Notes: a model not told the origin generated them from the sequence alone. DNA of 64,000 nt from Helicoverpa zea (GCF_022581195.2 NC_061475.1:4526001-4590000), one strand, 5' to 3'; shown: positions 12,209 through 24,433, counted from the first letter of the stretch. Program-made: numbers and translations.

Positions 12209-15200
12209 TTAATATTCTCCTTCTTCCAAAACTGACATCACTAGAGTGAAGAAAGACATCCCTGTCTTGATGAACTGAAACCAATACATTTCTTCTATTA
12301 AGTGTCCATCGAGTTTTCTTAATTTCAAATATTTCATAACTCTCTCTCTAGAAAAAAAACATGCCCAGAATCCTTCTGGAACCCTATAAACACACAGGCC
12401 ATAGAGTGAAATAACCAAATTATATGCTCATTTCTTTTTGAAGCGTGGAACACAGAGGCGTCGATGATACGATAGGCGGAAAGATGGCTAACTTCATATG
12501 CAGATAAATAATGAAATGATAAACATACCCAAGTAAATGTCGGCAAGGACAAAGTAATAGTCCCAAATATGTATATCGGCATCCTCTGACTGAGCGCCAT
12601 GTTGAATATCAGCACGTTGACCTTGTGTGTCTTATTGAAGATATACCATTTCTCTGTGGCTGCTTTCTCTAATATTTCACACTGCAATTGATGAACACAT
12701 TATAATAGAAATACATAAAGGTGCTTGCAGTAGAAAAGAGAATACTGTCACCAATGAAAGAACAAAAGACGGTAAAGATGTTTGTAAATTGGTTTATTTA
12801 CTAAAATGAATGCGCAGAAAAAGGTATTCTATTCCCCCACTTTCATAAGCTGACAGGCTACACATCCATAATGCCCCGGAAAAGGTAATTCATAGAATCA
12901 ATACAACAATATAGGCTCTGCGAGGCTTACTGAGTGATTATGACTCATTGTTGCTTCTTGCTAGTTCTTAAGTGTCGTAATCGTATTACCCTGCTGGTTT
13001 TCTTATGATTAGTAGACTGTCAGCTTGTCGTTTACATCCAATTTGAGTTGAATCTTACTAATATTATAAATGTGAAAATTTTTGCGAATGTATGGGTGTA
13101 CGTTCGTTATTCTTTTATGAAAAAACGGTACGAATCAGTTGAAAGGTATGTACATAGATAGGTGATACCTGGATTGACGCATAGGATACTTTCATCGCGC
13201 ATTTTATCAACACATCACGCGAGTGAATCCGCGGCTGGAAGCTGGTATGCTCTTACTGCTTACCTCATTCTCAACCTGTTGTCCCAACAAACAGAACATG
13301 AGCACCATCAGAATAAAGCAGAACTCGTGAACGTAATACTTCATCGTGTCTAATGATAATTTATCCTGAAACAGAAACTAGTTGGTTAATTAAACAAAAA
13401 CTTGCACTGCGGTTGCTGAGGTTTATATTAGACCACGGAGAACCAAATGATTAGCGGAGATGTCATAACGCATAGTCTCCTAGAAAAGTAGCGCGCCAAA
13501 ATGCGGGCGTTCAGGGGACAAGGAACTAGCTCGCCCTTTACACGCCTTCTATAAAACCCACCATCTATTTTCAAAATAAAGTCACCGAACAACATAAAGC
13601 TTCGTGAGATTTGTTTTGTTTTGACAGGGAAGCCGAACGCCTCGTTAGTTTTAGTAACTGATCAACTTGACCTACAAGAAGGCGCCTGACCTACCTACCT
13701 TCCTTATGGCATCTCCTCTATTTTTCCTTTCTCCGTGTTTTAGACGGTATCAGATTCTCTTGTACTTGAGTATTACTTGTATAAAGTTTGTTTTATGGCT
13801 GTTGTTTCAGGAATCGATGTTTTGTCTTACTCGATTAGAATTGGTGAAAGCAATCGATATGTGAGGTTCGATATTTAATCAGTGTTCTGTCTTCAATGGT
13901 AAATACAGAACAGCTATGTAATTTGAGAGTCTCTGTAAGTCAAGCTTAGTCGGTATTTGAATAGATCATCAGGACAGTATTCTATTCAACTATTGTTAGT
14001 GAAATAGTAGGTAAACAATATTTGCTGCAGTACATTGTGAAACATTTTTTTGGTTAGAAAAAACACATCAAACACCTTTTATATAAAGCGTGATCTAATT
14101 AGCAATATTTTTACGTCTTCTAGCTTAAAATAATCCCAATCGACACTTATTTCACGTAACAAAATATTACCACGAAACTAATCATAAAAATTGATTTCTC
14201 TAATCACAAAATCTCACAGAATTAATAACATCGAACTTCAAAATATTTCACATAGCTCCAATCCCAAAATCAAACAGCCATTATTACGAAAAGGGACTGA
14301 GGCAATAAAATTTAATCGTTCAAATTACTAAAGTTAACATTACTTACCGATATTGCTATTTTCACAGAACACATGCAAACTAGCATAATAGCAACTAGTA
14401 TCAATGTTAAGTAAAATGGACGACAGATAACGTTGAGTCGATTGCTGAACCTATAAAAACAGATATTTGGATTCAGGATGTTTGTAAAGCGATAGCAAAT
14501 GTTAAAATATGTTTATGGGTTAGTTTTGTTTTTGATATTGAATTGGATATGGAAGTTAAAGTTGAAATTGTTGTTGATATGATAGTTTTTATTCATTGGA
14601 ATGTGAAAGACATTACAGTACTTGTAACATCTTTACGTAACTCATAATTTGACTGCTATTGAGGGTTATTAAAATATACCAAAGAGCTTTTAGGTTGCCA
14701 CGATGCATTTCATCATCATCATCATCTCAGCAACTGCTGAACATAGGCCTCCTCTTTAGATCTCCACAGATACCTGTTTGAGGCGACCTGCATCCAGCGT
14801 CTTCTGGCGACCTTTATAAGGTAGTCTATCCATGCATTTGGCAAAAACCAAATTAATAGCTAAGTTCTCTTAAATCGGGGATCATATTATCAAAATTGTG
14901 TTCTGTTTACCTTTTGATCTTCACATAATGATCCACACACTGTGAATGGACCAAAGTACAATAGGTTTGCCATTCTTCATCTTGGACCCCAGTCACTTCC
15001 AGCACCAACTCGTTTAAATGGAGAAGAATGAATGTCAATATCCTTATCTGACGAATTACTTGACCAATGAGAAGGATTATTGTTGATTGTAGACCTGGAT
15101 AAGCTAAGAGAATAGAAAATATTAAGTAGAAATTATCAAATGTGATTCATGCAAGACCAGTCGTAAAGTAGGCCTCATTTCTCAAGCTTTTTGACCTAAA

Positions 15201-16007
15201 TAGAATTTATCCTTTACTTACCAATACAACACAAATATCCAGCATATGCATGAAATATGAAGGAAACAATGTAGACGGTATAATTTTCCAAACTCCATGG
15301 AAACCACATGTCGAAAGCTGAAATATAATAAGAAAAATTTAATACATGAACGGAGATGAAAGAAAAAAATATATAAATTCTGAAATTCACTTCATCACTA
15401 CTTCCAGTTTAGTCAAAAGCCAATACATTTTATTTTCTCAAAGTTAAAAAATCGTCTCAAATAAATGCTTGATCTTACCCAAAAGTCGCAAAGATTTGTC
15501 CTCCCTCACGATCATCAAGTAAATTGGAGTGCAAAGATACAAAGTAGCGCACACGAAAACGCTCAAAACATACGTCTTTAACAAAACCCTGGTATACTTA
15601 AACAACTTATTTTGCGAATCATTAACCAGTTCTCTTAACTCATTTATCCTTTCTCCTTTTGAGGATACTAGAAAGATATGCTTTATCAAAGGCATTCCCA
15701 ACATCCCATCTTGAAAGGCCATCTCCTCCAAAAATCTTCGAAACTTATTTCTGAAGATTAAACAGACCCATATAGAAATGGTCATAATGACTCCCGTTGT
15801 CCAGATACAAGCTCCTTGTATGCAGAGGAGGAAATCAGTGTAGCTAGTAGCTACAAAACCAGTGGTAAAAACGAAACATAAATTGCCTACAATGAAGTTC
15901 ATGATCTGAAGAAGTAACCACCGTTTAGAATTCCAATTGTTTTTGGCAAAGATTGGGATACCAGCGAAGGATAAGACGCGGTGGAACGCAAGAAATGTCT
16001 CCTCCAT
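12209..16007 (-). CDS. Odorant receptor, complete, seven exons, 410 aa
   Basis: Insect seven-transmembrane odorant receptor (7tm_6 family), a subunit of an odour-gated cation channel formed with Orco in the membrane of olfactory neurons. Exons on the minus strand: 16007-15479, 15317-15222, 15094-14911, 14450-14348, 13365-13264, 12681-12529, 12274-12209. All introns are GT-AG, phases agree, and 1233 nt give 410 aa plus TAA. Start: first ATG, in context AAAATGG. Visible features: an N-terminal hydrophobic region (about 31-85), FDMWFPWS in exon 2, GQQVENE at the end of exon 5, EKWYIFNKTHK in exon 6, and the C-terminal FIKTGMSFFTLVMSV in exon 7. Length and exon layout are typical of moth receptors. 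No lesion seen, so it is probably functional. The ligand and orthologue are unknown. Introns hold a LINE tail (14722-14826) and Helitron-like sequence (about 13050-13210). Confidence 0.93.
13050..13210 (+). repeat. Helitron-like repeat fragment in odorant-receptor intron 5
   Basis: Contains the family signature TTACTAATATTATAAATG followed by 'GAATGTATGGGTG', as in the fuller copy at 20135-20340. It is degenerate toward its 3' end. Confidence 0.55.
13618..13710 (+). repeat. Dispersed repeat, pairs with 42010-42143
   Basis: Shares CGAACGCCTCGTTAGT, a TAACTGAT block and TGACCTACC...CTTATGGC with the reverse complement of 42010-42143. The family is not identified. It lies in intron 4 of the odorant-receptor gene. 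Confidence 0.5.
14722..14826 (-). pseudogene. LINE reverse-transcriptase C-terminal remnant
   Basis: The minus strand reads RRRWMQVASNRYLWRSKEEA then YVQQ, ending at TGA and followed by (GAT)n. This is the carboxyl end of a non-LTR retrotransposon ORF2, here 5' truncated and lying in intron 3 of the odorant receptor on the same strand. A sister tail lies at 32802-32877. The (GAT)n end suggests an RTE-like LINE, but I cannot place the clade. Confidence 0.65.
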
Positions 16008-16796
16008 TTTGTATTGGTAAATGGTATCGAAAAATATGGTAAGGGGTTTTTATTGGAGCTTAAATTGGTACAGTCGAGCTCATAAGTGGCTCACGTAAAT
16101 AATTTCGATCCGATTTACGGTCATATTATTTACGTGCAGTTGAAATTTTGTAATGGACGTTTTTATTCTTGTAGGTATGTCAAACCATATCTATTTTTAA
16201 AGCAAAACCTAAGCAAAAGGTGCATTGGCCTAGAAGTCTGAGGCGAAATAAACATAGCTGCATCGTCTAGACACTGACCTCTAGGCCGATGCACACAATA
16301 TTTTTTTTTGTTTTCAGTGTTTTTAGAAGTCGGTTATATATTTTGTATAAAAAGTATTTTTGTAAGCATGTTACATAATTGTAGGTACTTATCACTAAAT
16401 CATCTTACAGTACATAATACCACAAAACGAACACTAAAAATCCTCACAAGAATATTTGTACCACCGCTGTCGACATCTGTACCTGTCACACCAATCATCT
16501 TTAGGGGCTGTACTTAAAAAAATGACAAAATGATATATGAGGAACGTGTACGATATACTCGTAAATGCTTGAGTGACACCCCTTTGATATTTTGATTTCT
16601 AAAGCTAAGAAGAAATTCCCTTTGATACGAATATGAGTGACGGTTGCCAAGTATTAGGTATTTAAGTATCAAGGATATATTTTTGTATAATTTTTCACTT
16701 GAATTTTGTACTTTTGTTCCTCTTTTAAAATGGAAAGTTTTAAAGTGACAAACTAATACTGATTTTAAGTAGTTTTTTGAAATTAGTTACAACTAT

Positions 16797-17110
16797 CGTA
16801 AGGTTAAGCAACGCTTGGTGCGGTCGGTCCGTGGATGGGTGACCATCTTGTCATAATGAGTTCTTCCGATAAATAAACGGAAGGCACGATTAATTGGTGG
16901 GTCCCAACTGTCATTTCAACATCTTTGGCAGTCGTCACTGGTGGTTAATAGCCAGAAAGTCTCAAACCAGTCTCATCAAGGGTTGCCCGGGTTACTTTGT
17001 TGCGGAGGTTAAATAGGTAGTCACTCCATGTAAATCACTGGTACTCAGTTCCATACAGTTAGACTGGAAGCCGACCCCAACATAGTTGGGAAAAGGCTAG
17101 GCTGTAGATG
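16797..17110 (+). mobile_element. 5S-rRNA-derived SINE
   Basis: The head (about 16801-16852) contains GTTAAGCAACG...GCGGTC...GGATGGGTGACC, which is the internal-promoter part of eukaryotic 5S rRNA. The body and tail (GGTCCCAACTGTCAT ... ACTGGAAGCCGACCCCAACA ... GGGAAAAGGCTAGG) match the 3' half of the tRNA-headed SINEs at 28644, 44310 and 57192. So two pol III heads share one tail in this genome. The 5S head is truncated at its 5' end, so it is not a 5S gene. Confidence 0.8.
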
Positions 17111-18802
17111 AAGTTATCGTTAATGGGGAAAGAATAGACTCATTTTCAAAATAATGTTATATAAGGCGTGGACTGGTAATTTTCTAGCTTTTGTCTTATA
17201 GAAGTAGGTACAAAATCTACTTACCGAAATATTCCGGAGAATAAAAGTATTTCATTTTTAAACATTAAACAATGGCTTCATGAAAAATAATTATAGCCTG
17301 AAGGAAAATTAAACAATTTGGATACATTTCGCTTTTGTTCTTTTAATAAAAAAATCTTATTAAGTTTTAATTGGCAAGCTTCTGTATGATCGTATTGTTC
17401 TGATTATCATGAAATTAAGGAATACATTTTCATTATCATATCTTGGAAAATCTTTTTTGCTATAGGTATTATGTACTTATTAATTTCGTGCGAATTTGAA
17501 TGCTAAAATACTTTACATGCTTATTAAACATTGTGCTACGATACTAAATACTATTACTGCTTACTTTTCTATCACAATATACCTCTACAATTAGGTTGTT
17601 TCAAGGAACATATTAGCTGCTGGGCATTTGAAGCGAAGTTCACTTTCAACTGTTTTCATATCGCCGCGCCAGTTAGAAACAAAAACGTATCGTTCTTAAT
17701 TCAAAATTTAAAAAAATAATCTATATTCATTTTTTTTTGTTCGTCGTCAATGAAGCCACAGACCAGCTAAAACTTAGACAAAAACAAAACCTAAAAAATT
17801 CAAATAAAAAAACAAAATCGACTTTCATTTATTTTTTATTTGAATATTACACTTCGAAAGCAAAGATGAGGAATATTCGGCCTCCTCTATCCCCCAGTCA
17901 CTCTACATACATTCGTCAGGCATACACAAATATCATAAATCGAATATCTTTGTGTTACGGTTATTTTTCATTGTTGCTTTATCCAGTTGTGTTAGAGTGA
18001 TTTATGGGTCCGCACTCAATGCTATGACTTGGTTTATTAGCTTGATTGAGGCGTTTTTATGTAAGGCTGTATGGTGTTTTTGTTGAATATAAGTTACTTA
18101 GTAGAAATATTATCATGTTGTTTTGGTTCTAAGTGTAACTTCGTGAAGGTCGTTTTAAGAGAATTTGATCAAATGGAATTTAAAAAATAATATTTTTGAG
18201 GTTCTGGATAATCGTAAATTACTATATTACCTTCTTTCCTTGTGTGGTATTTAGTAGGAGTAAAACTATACGAAAGAAATTAAAGTAATCCACATGAGGC
18301 TCAAGCTAAGTTTAAAATGTTTTACATAGCATTATGCAAATTATGTTCTAGTTTTTTTATTAACTTTTTCGTAGTTCAAGTTATCCATATAATATAAAAC
18401 GGAATATTTACTCTACATTTCATAGCATTATCAACGCGTTTTGCATAAAATATAGTTTTAATGAAATAATTCTAGTTGGTAGCAACTGCTACACAAATGA
18501 ACTGGCGAGTTCATTCGTTTTGACAAATGGTTCCATTGCTGCGTTGACGACTTCACACTATTTTTATTTATTTCATTTTCATTTCTATTTCAAAATTGAA
18601 GATATAATGTTGAATGTGTAATATGCACAAAATTATAATAATATTAAAATCAATTGATATTTTGCTATGGATGTGCCATGAGAACGTACCTAAATAAATT
18701 GTGAAAAGTTAGAAACACAATGCAATAAACAAAATTATACTAACAGGCACATTATACAAGCAGCCATGTTTTTTTAATTTTCTTAGAAAGCGGACAAATA
18801 TA
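17111..18802. other. AT-rich DNA without recognised features
   Basis: No convincing exon or repeat ends. The short open frames at 17531-17719 and 17737-18000 are lysine/asparagine-rich and look like chance frames. Confidence 0.5.
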
Positions 18803-19197
18803 CAGGGTGTGTTGTACCTCATCACATTAAATCCTATCACATAAACTATATGATATTATATGGCGAATTGTAAAAAAAATACCTAATCTATTCAGTAGTT
18901 TAGCCTCAGGAGTAATTTTTCGTTTTTATAACTTACAACATCATGTGTAAAGCAGAGATAAAGTTAGGAGTATCGAATGTTTTGATCAGTTGACAGCTGT
19001 CAGTTTTCAAGGGAGAATTTCAGTTGTTTGTAATGACTGACTCTTATATACATAGGTTCTAATTTTCGCTATTTAATTTGTTTGAATAATATATATTTTT
19101 TTTTACGTATTTTATTTTTTTGTTTGTGTTAATCGACATATGTTAATCAGTATATTAACGTTTTAAATTTAATGTGATTAGGTACGACACACCCGAT
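18803..19197. mobile_element. MITE with about 30-bp terminal inverted repeats
   Basis: GGGTGTGTTGTACCTCATCA at the left matches the reverse complement of the right end (GGGTGTGTCGTACCTAATCA), continuing through CATTAAAT. About 395 bp long, AT-rich, non-coding. The target duplication is unclear. Confidence 0.65.
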
Positions 19198-20134
19198 GTA
19201 AAGGAACAAAACGATCATCACCGAAAAAAATACACAAATAGTATTAAAATAAAAACGCGACCTTTTATCCTAACAAAGTTGCGTACGACTCTATAAAGGA
19301 ACACTATATAACTCACAGGCCGAACCACTTCATCTCCAACAACAAAAAGGGCGCGAAAGAACAACTAAACAAGATTTATTCATACACAACACGACGCAAG
19401 AATCTCACATACATTTGGCAATAACCCAACTACAAATAAGAAGAAGAAGATAGATTCCAAAAACGAATTAACTTCGAAAACAGTGGGGTAGTAGGAATAT
19501 TTTTATATTTTGTACAATGTGATCTGTCCCCCTCTCTATCCCCCGCTGGGCTGCAATAACACGCCGCTTGGCAATCCCTTGAATACTGTGAAAATAAAAA
19601 TATTATACTCCGGTTTGGATTGGTTAAGCATGGATATAGAGCTGTGTGTGCGATTTTTGCTAGCTTCTGCCGAGGGGAATTTCCAGTAACCGGATTAATA
19701 GTACCCTATGTTATTCTGATACCTGTATAAATAGCTTTTGGTGGACAAAAGAAATCATAATAAACATTCACAAATACAAAATTTCGCGTTTAATAAATAA
19801 AATAATAATTATACATTTCAAGTTGTGAAATAAATAAATGATACTCAAAAAATATAAGCCACAGTTTATACTCGCATAAGTTTTTAACAATTAAGATATA
19901 AAAGTAAACGACAAAGACCAAACACATTAGTAACGTCATTACTAGTTAAAATTCAATTCATACTGATACCACTAAAAACGTCTTCCTAAACAAAACAAGA
20001 ATAACCTATCAATTGTTAGGGTAGACAAACAGTATAAAAAATCGATACCTTTTTTTCCCAAAACTCGTGTAGACATTTTTCTAAACGAATTTGTCTCACG
20101 CCATTTTCCCTCGCCTTAAGTAAACTTAAAACAA

Positions 20135-20340
20135 ATCCTACTAATATTATAAACGCGAAAGTCTGTATGTATGGATGTATGGATGTTTGTTACTCTTTCA
20201 CGCAAAAACTACTGAATGGATTTTAATGAAACTTTACAATAATATAGCTTATACATCAGAATAACACATAGGCAACAATTTGTAAACATATTGTTCGAAA
20301 TACTAAACCTGCGCAGACGAAGTCGCGGGCACCAGCTAGT
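20135..20340 (+). mobile_element. Helitron-like non-autonomous element (about 206 bp)
   Basis: Starts ATCCTACTAATATTATAAAC, holds TTACTCTTTCACGCAAAAAC and the 'CTGAATGGATTTTAATGAAA' block, and ends GAAGTCGCGGGCACCAGCTAGT. The ACTAATATTATAAA start and CTAGT end are the hallmarks of the common lepidopteran Helitron-like family. No flanking duplication is expected for this class, and none was seen. Confidence 0.75.
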
Positions 20341-20362
20341 AATATAATAAACATCGTTTTCC

Positions 20363-20600
20363 TGTTAGAGTACCCGCACACTGCAGCCTAAATAGTCGGC
20401 CGACAGTTGACCCGAAAGTTGGCAATTAAAAAAAAGTACCTAAATATTGTTTCCTCCCAATCAGTCTGATACCAGCTAAATTCCGGATCTTTGTATTTTT
20501 GCCATTCATTTTCATACTGATTAATTGAGCGGCAACAAGCTATCGGTCGACTTTTTATTACACAATTTATTTACACCTACTGTCAAAAATTAAATTAATT
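20363..20600. repeat. Decayed MITE related to the element at 58443-58995
   Basis: CGCACACTGCAGCC...TAGTCGGCCGACAGTT resembles the end of the 58-kb element, and TATCGGTCGACTTTTT lies in inverted sense near 20541. Poorly preserved. Confidence 0.35.
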
Positions 20601-20800
20601 TAAATAATAATTACAAAATGACATTAAAAAACTCCTCATCGCCGCCCACTGGGAAGGTACCCAAGATGCTGGCAGCATTGCCACGATTTATAAAAAATAA
20701 AAACCAGCCCTTGGGTTGCGAAAGTATCAGCAAGTCGGTTCGCCATATCTGGACCCCACGGCCCGAGATCGACTAAAGTTTGTGGTGTGTTCTTACCCTC

Positions 20801-21065
20801 ATAGCACATTCAATTTCCTCAAACTTCTTTACAGTACGAGAGATAGCCTAGGGCTTGCTCTTTGTAAGTCCTGCGTACCTAAGGACGAGGTGTGAACATT
20901 TTACCTGTTCCTTTGTCTAGCGTTTACACGTTCGAAAAGTTAAGGCAACTGTGGGTTGGAATAATTTTGATTTTTCTATTACTCTACTGTTGACTTTAAA
21001 AAAGAAAAATAAATATATGAATATGGCCTTTTAGTGAAGTTTAGAAGAATAAACAGTGAGACTTT
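20801..21065 (+). repeat. Local direct duplication, copy A
   Basis: Begins ATAGCACATTCAATTT and includes GGACGAGGTGTGAACATTTT and TTTACCTGTTCCTTTGTCTA, both repeated in copy B about 448 bp downstream. It lacks roughly 100 bp present in the middle of copy B. At ATATGGC...TTAGTGAAGT it shows the uninterrupted form of the site where copy B carries a 270-bp repeat. Confidence 0.75.
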
Positions 21066-21248
21066 AATTAAAACATTCATTATGTACCATTGAATATAAT
21101 ATGAGGGTAACAGGCATACGACTTTCATTACATGATTAGTTTTAAGTTCATCTACCGCGATTTTCTATTACCTATCTATCCTTTGTTTAGAGATTGAATG
21201 TTGACATTAGCTTCAGATAATCAAATACGTCATTTGCCTGTTGCGTTC

Positions 21249-21890
21249 ATAGCACATTCAATTTTCTCAAACTTACTAACTTCTATGTACTATGAGAGAT
21301 ACCCTAGGGCTTTCTCTTTGAGACCTAAGGACGAGGTGTGAACATTTTACCTGTTCCTTTGTCTATAGTTTACACGTTCGAGAAGTTAGTACAACTAATT
21401 ATATTTATGTCGTTGTTCGAAACTCGTTTAATTGTGTCGTGTGTAAGTTTGGAAACTTTATGCAGTTGCTTTGATAGCTTTGTTATGGGTTGGGTTGGAA
21501 TAAATTTGATTTTCTACTGCTTTATGTGAAAATTAAGTGGTTGTTACGTTAAATAGTAATATAGAAACCTATAAATATGGCATTTCTAGGGTTCCGTACC
21601 CAAAGGGTAAAACGGGACCCTATTGTTTTCGCCTCTCTGTCCATCCGTCCGTCCGTCTGTCACTAGACTGTATCTCATGGCTGATATTTTCACAGATAAA
21701 ATATTTTTGTTGTCGCTATAACAACAAATACTGAAAACTAGAATTAAAAAAATATTTATGGGTGGCTCCCATGCAAAAAACGTGATTTAATGTCCATTTT
21801 GTAAATAATGGTACAGAACCCTTCGTGCGCGAGTCCGACTCGCACTTGGCCAGTTTTTAAGTTTAGTGAAGTAGACAGTGTGCTGAATAT
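21249..21890 (+). repeat. Local direct duplication, copy B, with inserted repeat
   Basis: Matches copy A at both ends (ATAGCACATTCAATTT through TTGGGTTGGAATAA, then TTTAGTGAAGT near 21863). The match is interrupted by the GGTTCCGTACC repeat at 21588-21858. The open frame at 21338-21529 lies inside and has no recognisable product. Confidence 0.7.
21588..21858 (+). mobile_element. 'GGGTTCCGTACC' dispersed repeat, copy 1
   Basis: Runs from AGGGTTCCGTACCCAAAGGG through the CCGTCCGTCCGTCTGTCAC tract to GAGTCCGACTCGCACTTGGC and a T-run. A second copy is at 29935-30194. It is very common in Lepidoptera; its class is not certain. Copy A of the local duplication gives the empty site. Confidence 0.7.
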
Positions 21891-21962
21891 TCGTAATGTT
21901 TCTGCTTCAATTACACACCTCATATATCACCTGTATTATTACTATTGTGCATAGTTACTATA

Positions 21963-22922
21963 GTTCGGCCATTCAGAGAATGCGTTCCTGACACGTCGCG
22001 ATTGAACTGACGACGTAACTTTGCAATGGCGTTGCAGTTACGATAAAAATATTTTTGCTGGTTGTTTACCGTTTTAACAATTGAGGAGCATTAAAACAAC
22101 ATTATTATATCAATAATCAATGAATGTTATAATTTTGTGCCAAACTGAGTGTCAAATAACTTGGTAAACAATATTTTTCTAAATCTATACTGCGCTATTA
22201 CAAGGTTATGTCAGCGGTTTATATTTTGTAGTGCTGTGCTAAAAATAACAGGCAAGTATCGTAATCTGTTCTTATACAGTTATAATATAAAATAATACGT
22301 TTTGATTTTCTTTTTAAGAATTGGAAAATAATGGACTATAAGACTTAATTATAACGTTTATGAAATATAAAAATAAAACTATGACCAAACCGCATTTTTA
22401 TACTTAGATTAAAAATGGTAACCCCAAATGGCGTTATGGGCCGCCATTTTGTGACGCTAAAACAGTCGTCCGTTGTCGTTTCGTGCGCATAGACCACGTT
22501 TTTCAAGTGTTTTCGATCTGTTTTTATTTGATTACCCGGCTTTTGTTAGACCGAGATATCAGGATTGATTCTGTTATTGATAATAATATAATTATACATG
22601 TAGGCGAAGATGATGATGAAGACACCACCTCCTCAAGCAAATCGGAGTCTGATTAATATTCTGTTCGCACATTCAATTCAATGTACTTGTAACAAAGAAT
22701 AAATAAAACAATTTTATTATATGAATATTACCTTTTTTTGGTTTCCACTTAAATAACTAAAATATAAAACAAATGATTCCGCCAATTTAAAACGAAAATA
22801 ATCTTAAAATAATGCGGCGGTTCATTTTGAAGGAACGGTAACGAACTCAGTGTTATGTTGTGCCCATCACTAGTCGTGACTAACTGATAGGTGTCAGGAA
22901 CGCATTCTCTGAACGGCCGAAG
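21963..22922 (+). mobile_element. 960-bp TIR DNA transposon, copy 1, TATA target duplication
   Basis: The terminal inverted repeats read TTCGGCCATTCAGAGAATGC / TTCGGCCGTTCAGAGAATGC and continue through GTTCCTGACAC. TATA flanks both sides (21959-21962, 22923-22926). Near 22544-22656 a plus frame of about 37 codons reads LLDRDIRIDSVIDNN and then an acidic, serine-rich end (GEDDDEDTTSSSKSESD), with AATAAA at 22698. This looks like the tail of a lost transposase gene, so the element is probably an internally deleted derivative. Copy 2, inverted and also 960 bp, is at 36221-37180. The superfamily is not settled; 4-bp duplications occur in Chapaev and Sola1. Confidence 0.85.
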
Positions 22923-24427
22923 TATAGGTCCATAAAAGGAGCAAACTTAATCACTAACAAAAAAGTCATCCTCTGCCACCTACAAGCCCAAAAAAAGTTT
23001 TATTTCTAAACAAAAGGTATTACCAACTCTAAAGATATACTATTTGTGTTTCTATCTAAGTTAATGTGGTGCTTAGAGTATCCTTGATTTACCGATTTAA
23101 TATCACAAATATATTGACTTCAGCGCATCTCTTTGCCCATTATTTATTCTAACAATAACTGTAAATAGATTAGTCTGACTTTCTGACGTCATTCTATTAT
23201 CAACGCTGGCCATACGTGACTCATTCGCTTGATATCAGATGTAACAAAAAGTAGATAAGAAGGTAATGTGACCTAATATTAAGACGTGGTTTTTTGAACC
23301 ATAACGTATGGTAGTTCGATAACTACAGCCACCTATATAGTGAAACCCAGAATTGTAAGGAACCTTTAACATTTGCGGAGAGATGAGAACAATTCAGGAG
23401 AGATTTTTTTTTCCTATGATATTGAAACTGTATTCATTGTAATAATATAATGAATACCTAAATGCAATGTTAGTAATATGGCTTTTCCAAGGCCACGTTG
23501 TCTTGTTTTGACTGGTTTGAGTTAGACTACAGCATAAATTATCTTTCATACATTACTTCCAATACAACAAGTCAGTTACATTTTCTTTTATATTTACAAA
23601 AAATAGATTTGCTTCAGTAACCTTGAATACAGTCCAAACACAATAATCCTTTATCAAAATGATGGACAGAGAACACTCAAAAATATCCCCTTTACAGAGT
23701 AAGAATAACACAACACTTAAGACACTAATACAGTTCAAAATCATAAAGGAATCCTTTCTCTATAAAAAAAAAACTATTGCAACCTAAACAAGGAATTCTT
23801 ATGCCCCCGCATACATTTATTTTATTGTTATGAGCCTAAACACAAAAGCTCCAGAGTTATACGGAGTCACAATATCTGAATAACACATCTCTATTTTGCC
23901 GAAGAAATCTCGATATCAACGAGACACAAGCGCAAACATAATAAATCATATCCTGTAGTTTTGTGTGGAGTATTTTTGAAGTCATTCGATATACGTGAGT
24001 GTAATAAAACATAAAACACTCTTTGAAATTAGAATTTATTAACAATTATTTAAAAAAATAACAAAAACGACTTAAATAAAATACAACTTATAATAACGTA
24101 ACAAAAATGGTAACGCAAAAGGATGATAAAATTACGACGTCTATGACTACTAATAAACTTATACAAGTAATTATAATTATTCCAACGAACCATTTGGTTC
24201 GAAGTTCAGCGTTCACCTACCGATCAGACATACCCCAGTCCAAATAGATCAATCGAGAACAAAGTAATATAAGGTTATATACTTGTACAACATACCTTCG
24301 TCTTAATAATTACTAATTCATGACATTTCACACAATTTACCATTACTCCACAAAACAGTTCACTATTGCCTTTCATTACGATTTATTCATTTGACTGGGA
24401 TATCATTAGAACTAAAACTCACAAACT
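22923..24427. other. Intergenic, no recognised features
   Basis: AT-rich, with no exon or repeat ends that I could support. Confidence 0.5.
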
Positions 24428-24433
24428 TTTATT
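24428..24433 (-). promoter_or_regulatory. Poly(A) signal of the minus-strand MBF2 gene
   Basis: AATAAA on the minus strand about 50 bp beyond the stop codon, with a second copy near 24381-24386. Confidence 0.55.

Noticed and set aside
15529..15714. Plus-strand open frame inside odorant-receptor exon 1
   Set aside because: Antisense shadow of the receptor coding sequence.
16798..16852. 5S rRNA gene
   Set aside because: Only the internal promoter region is similar, and it runs into a SINE body.
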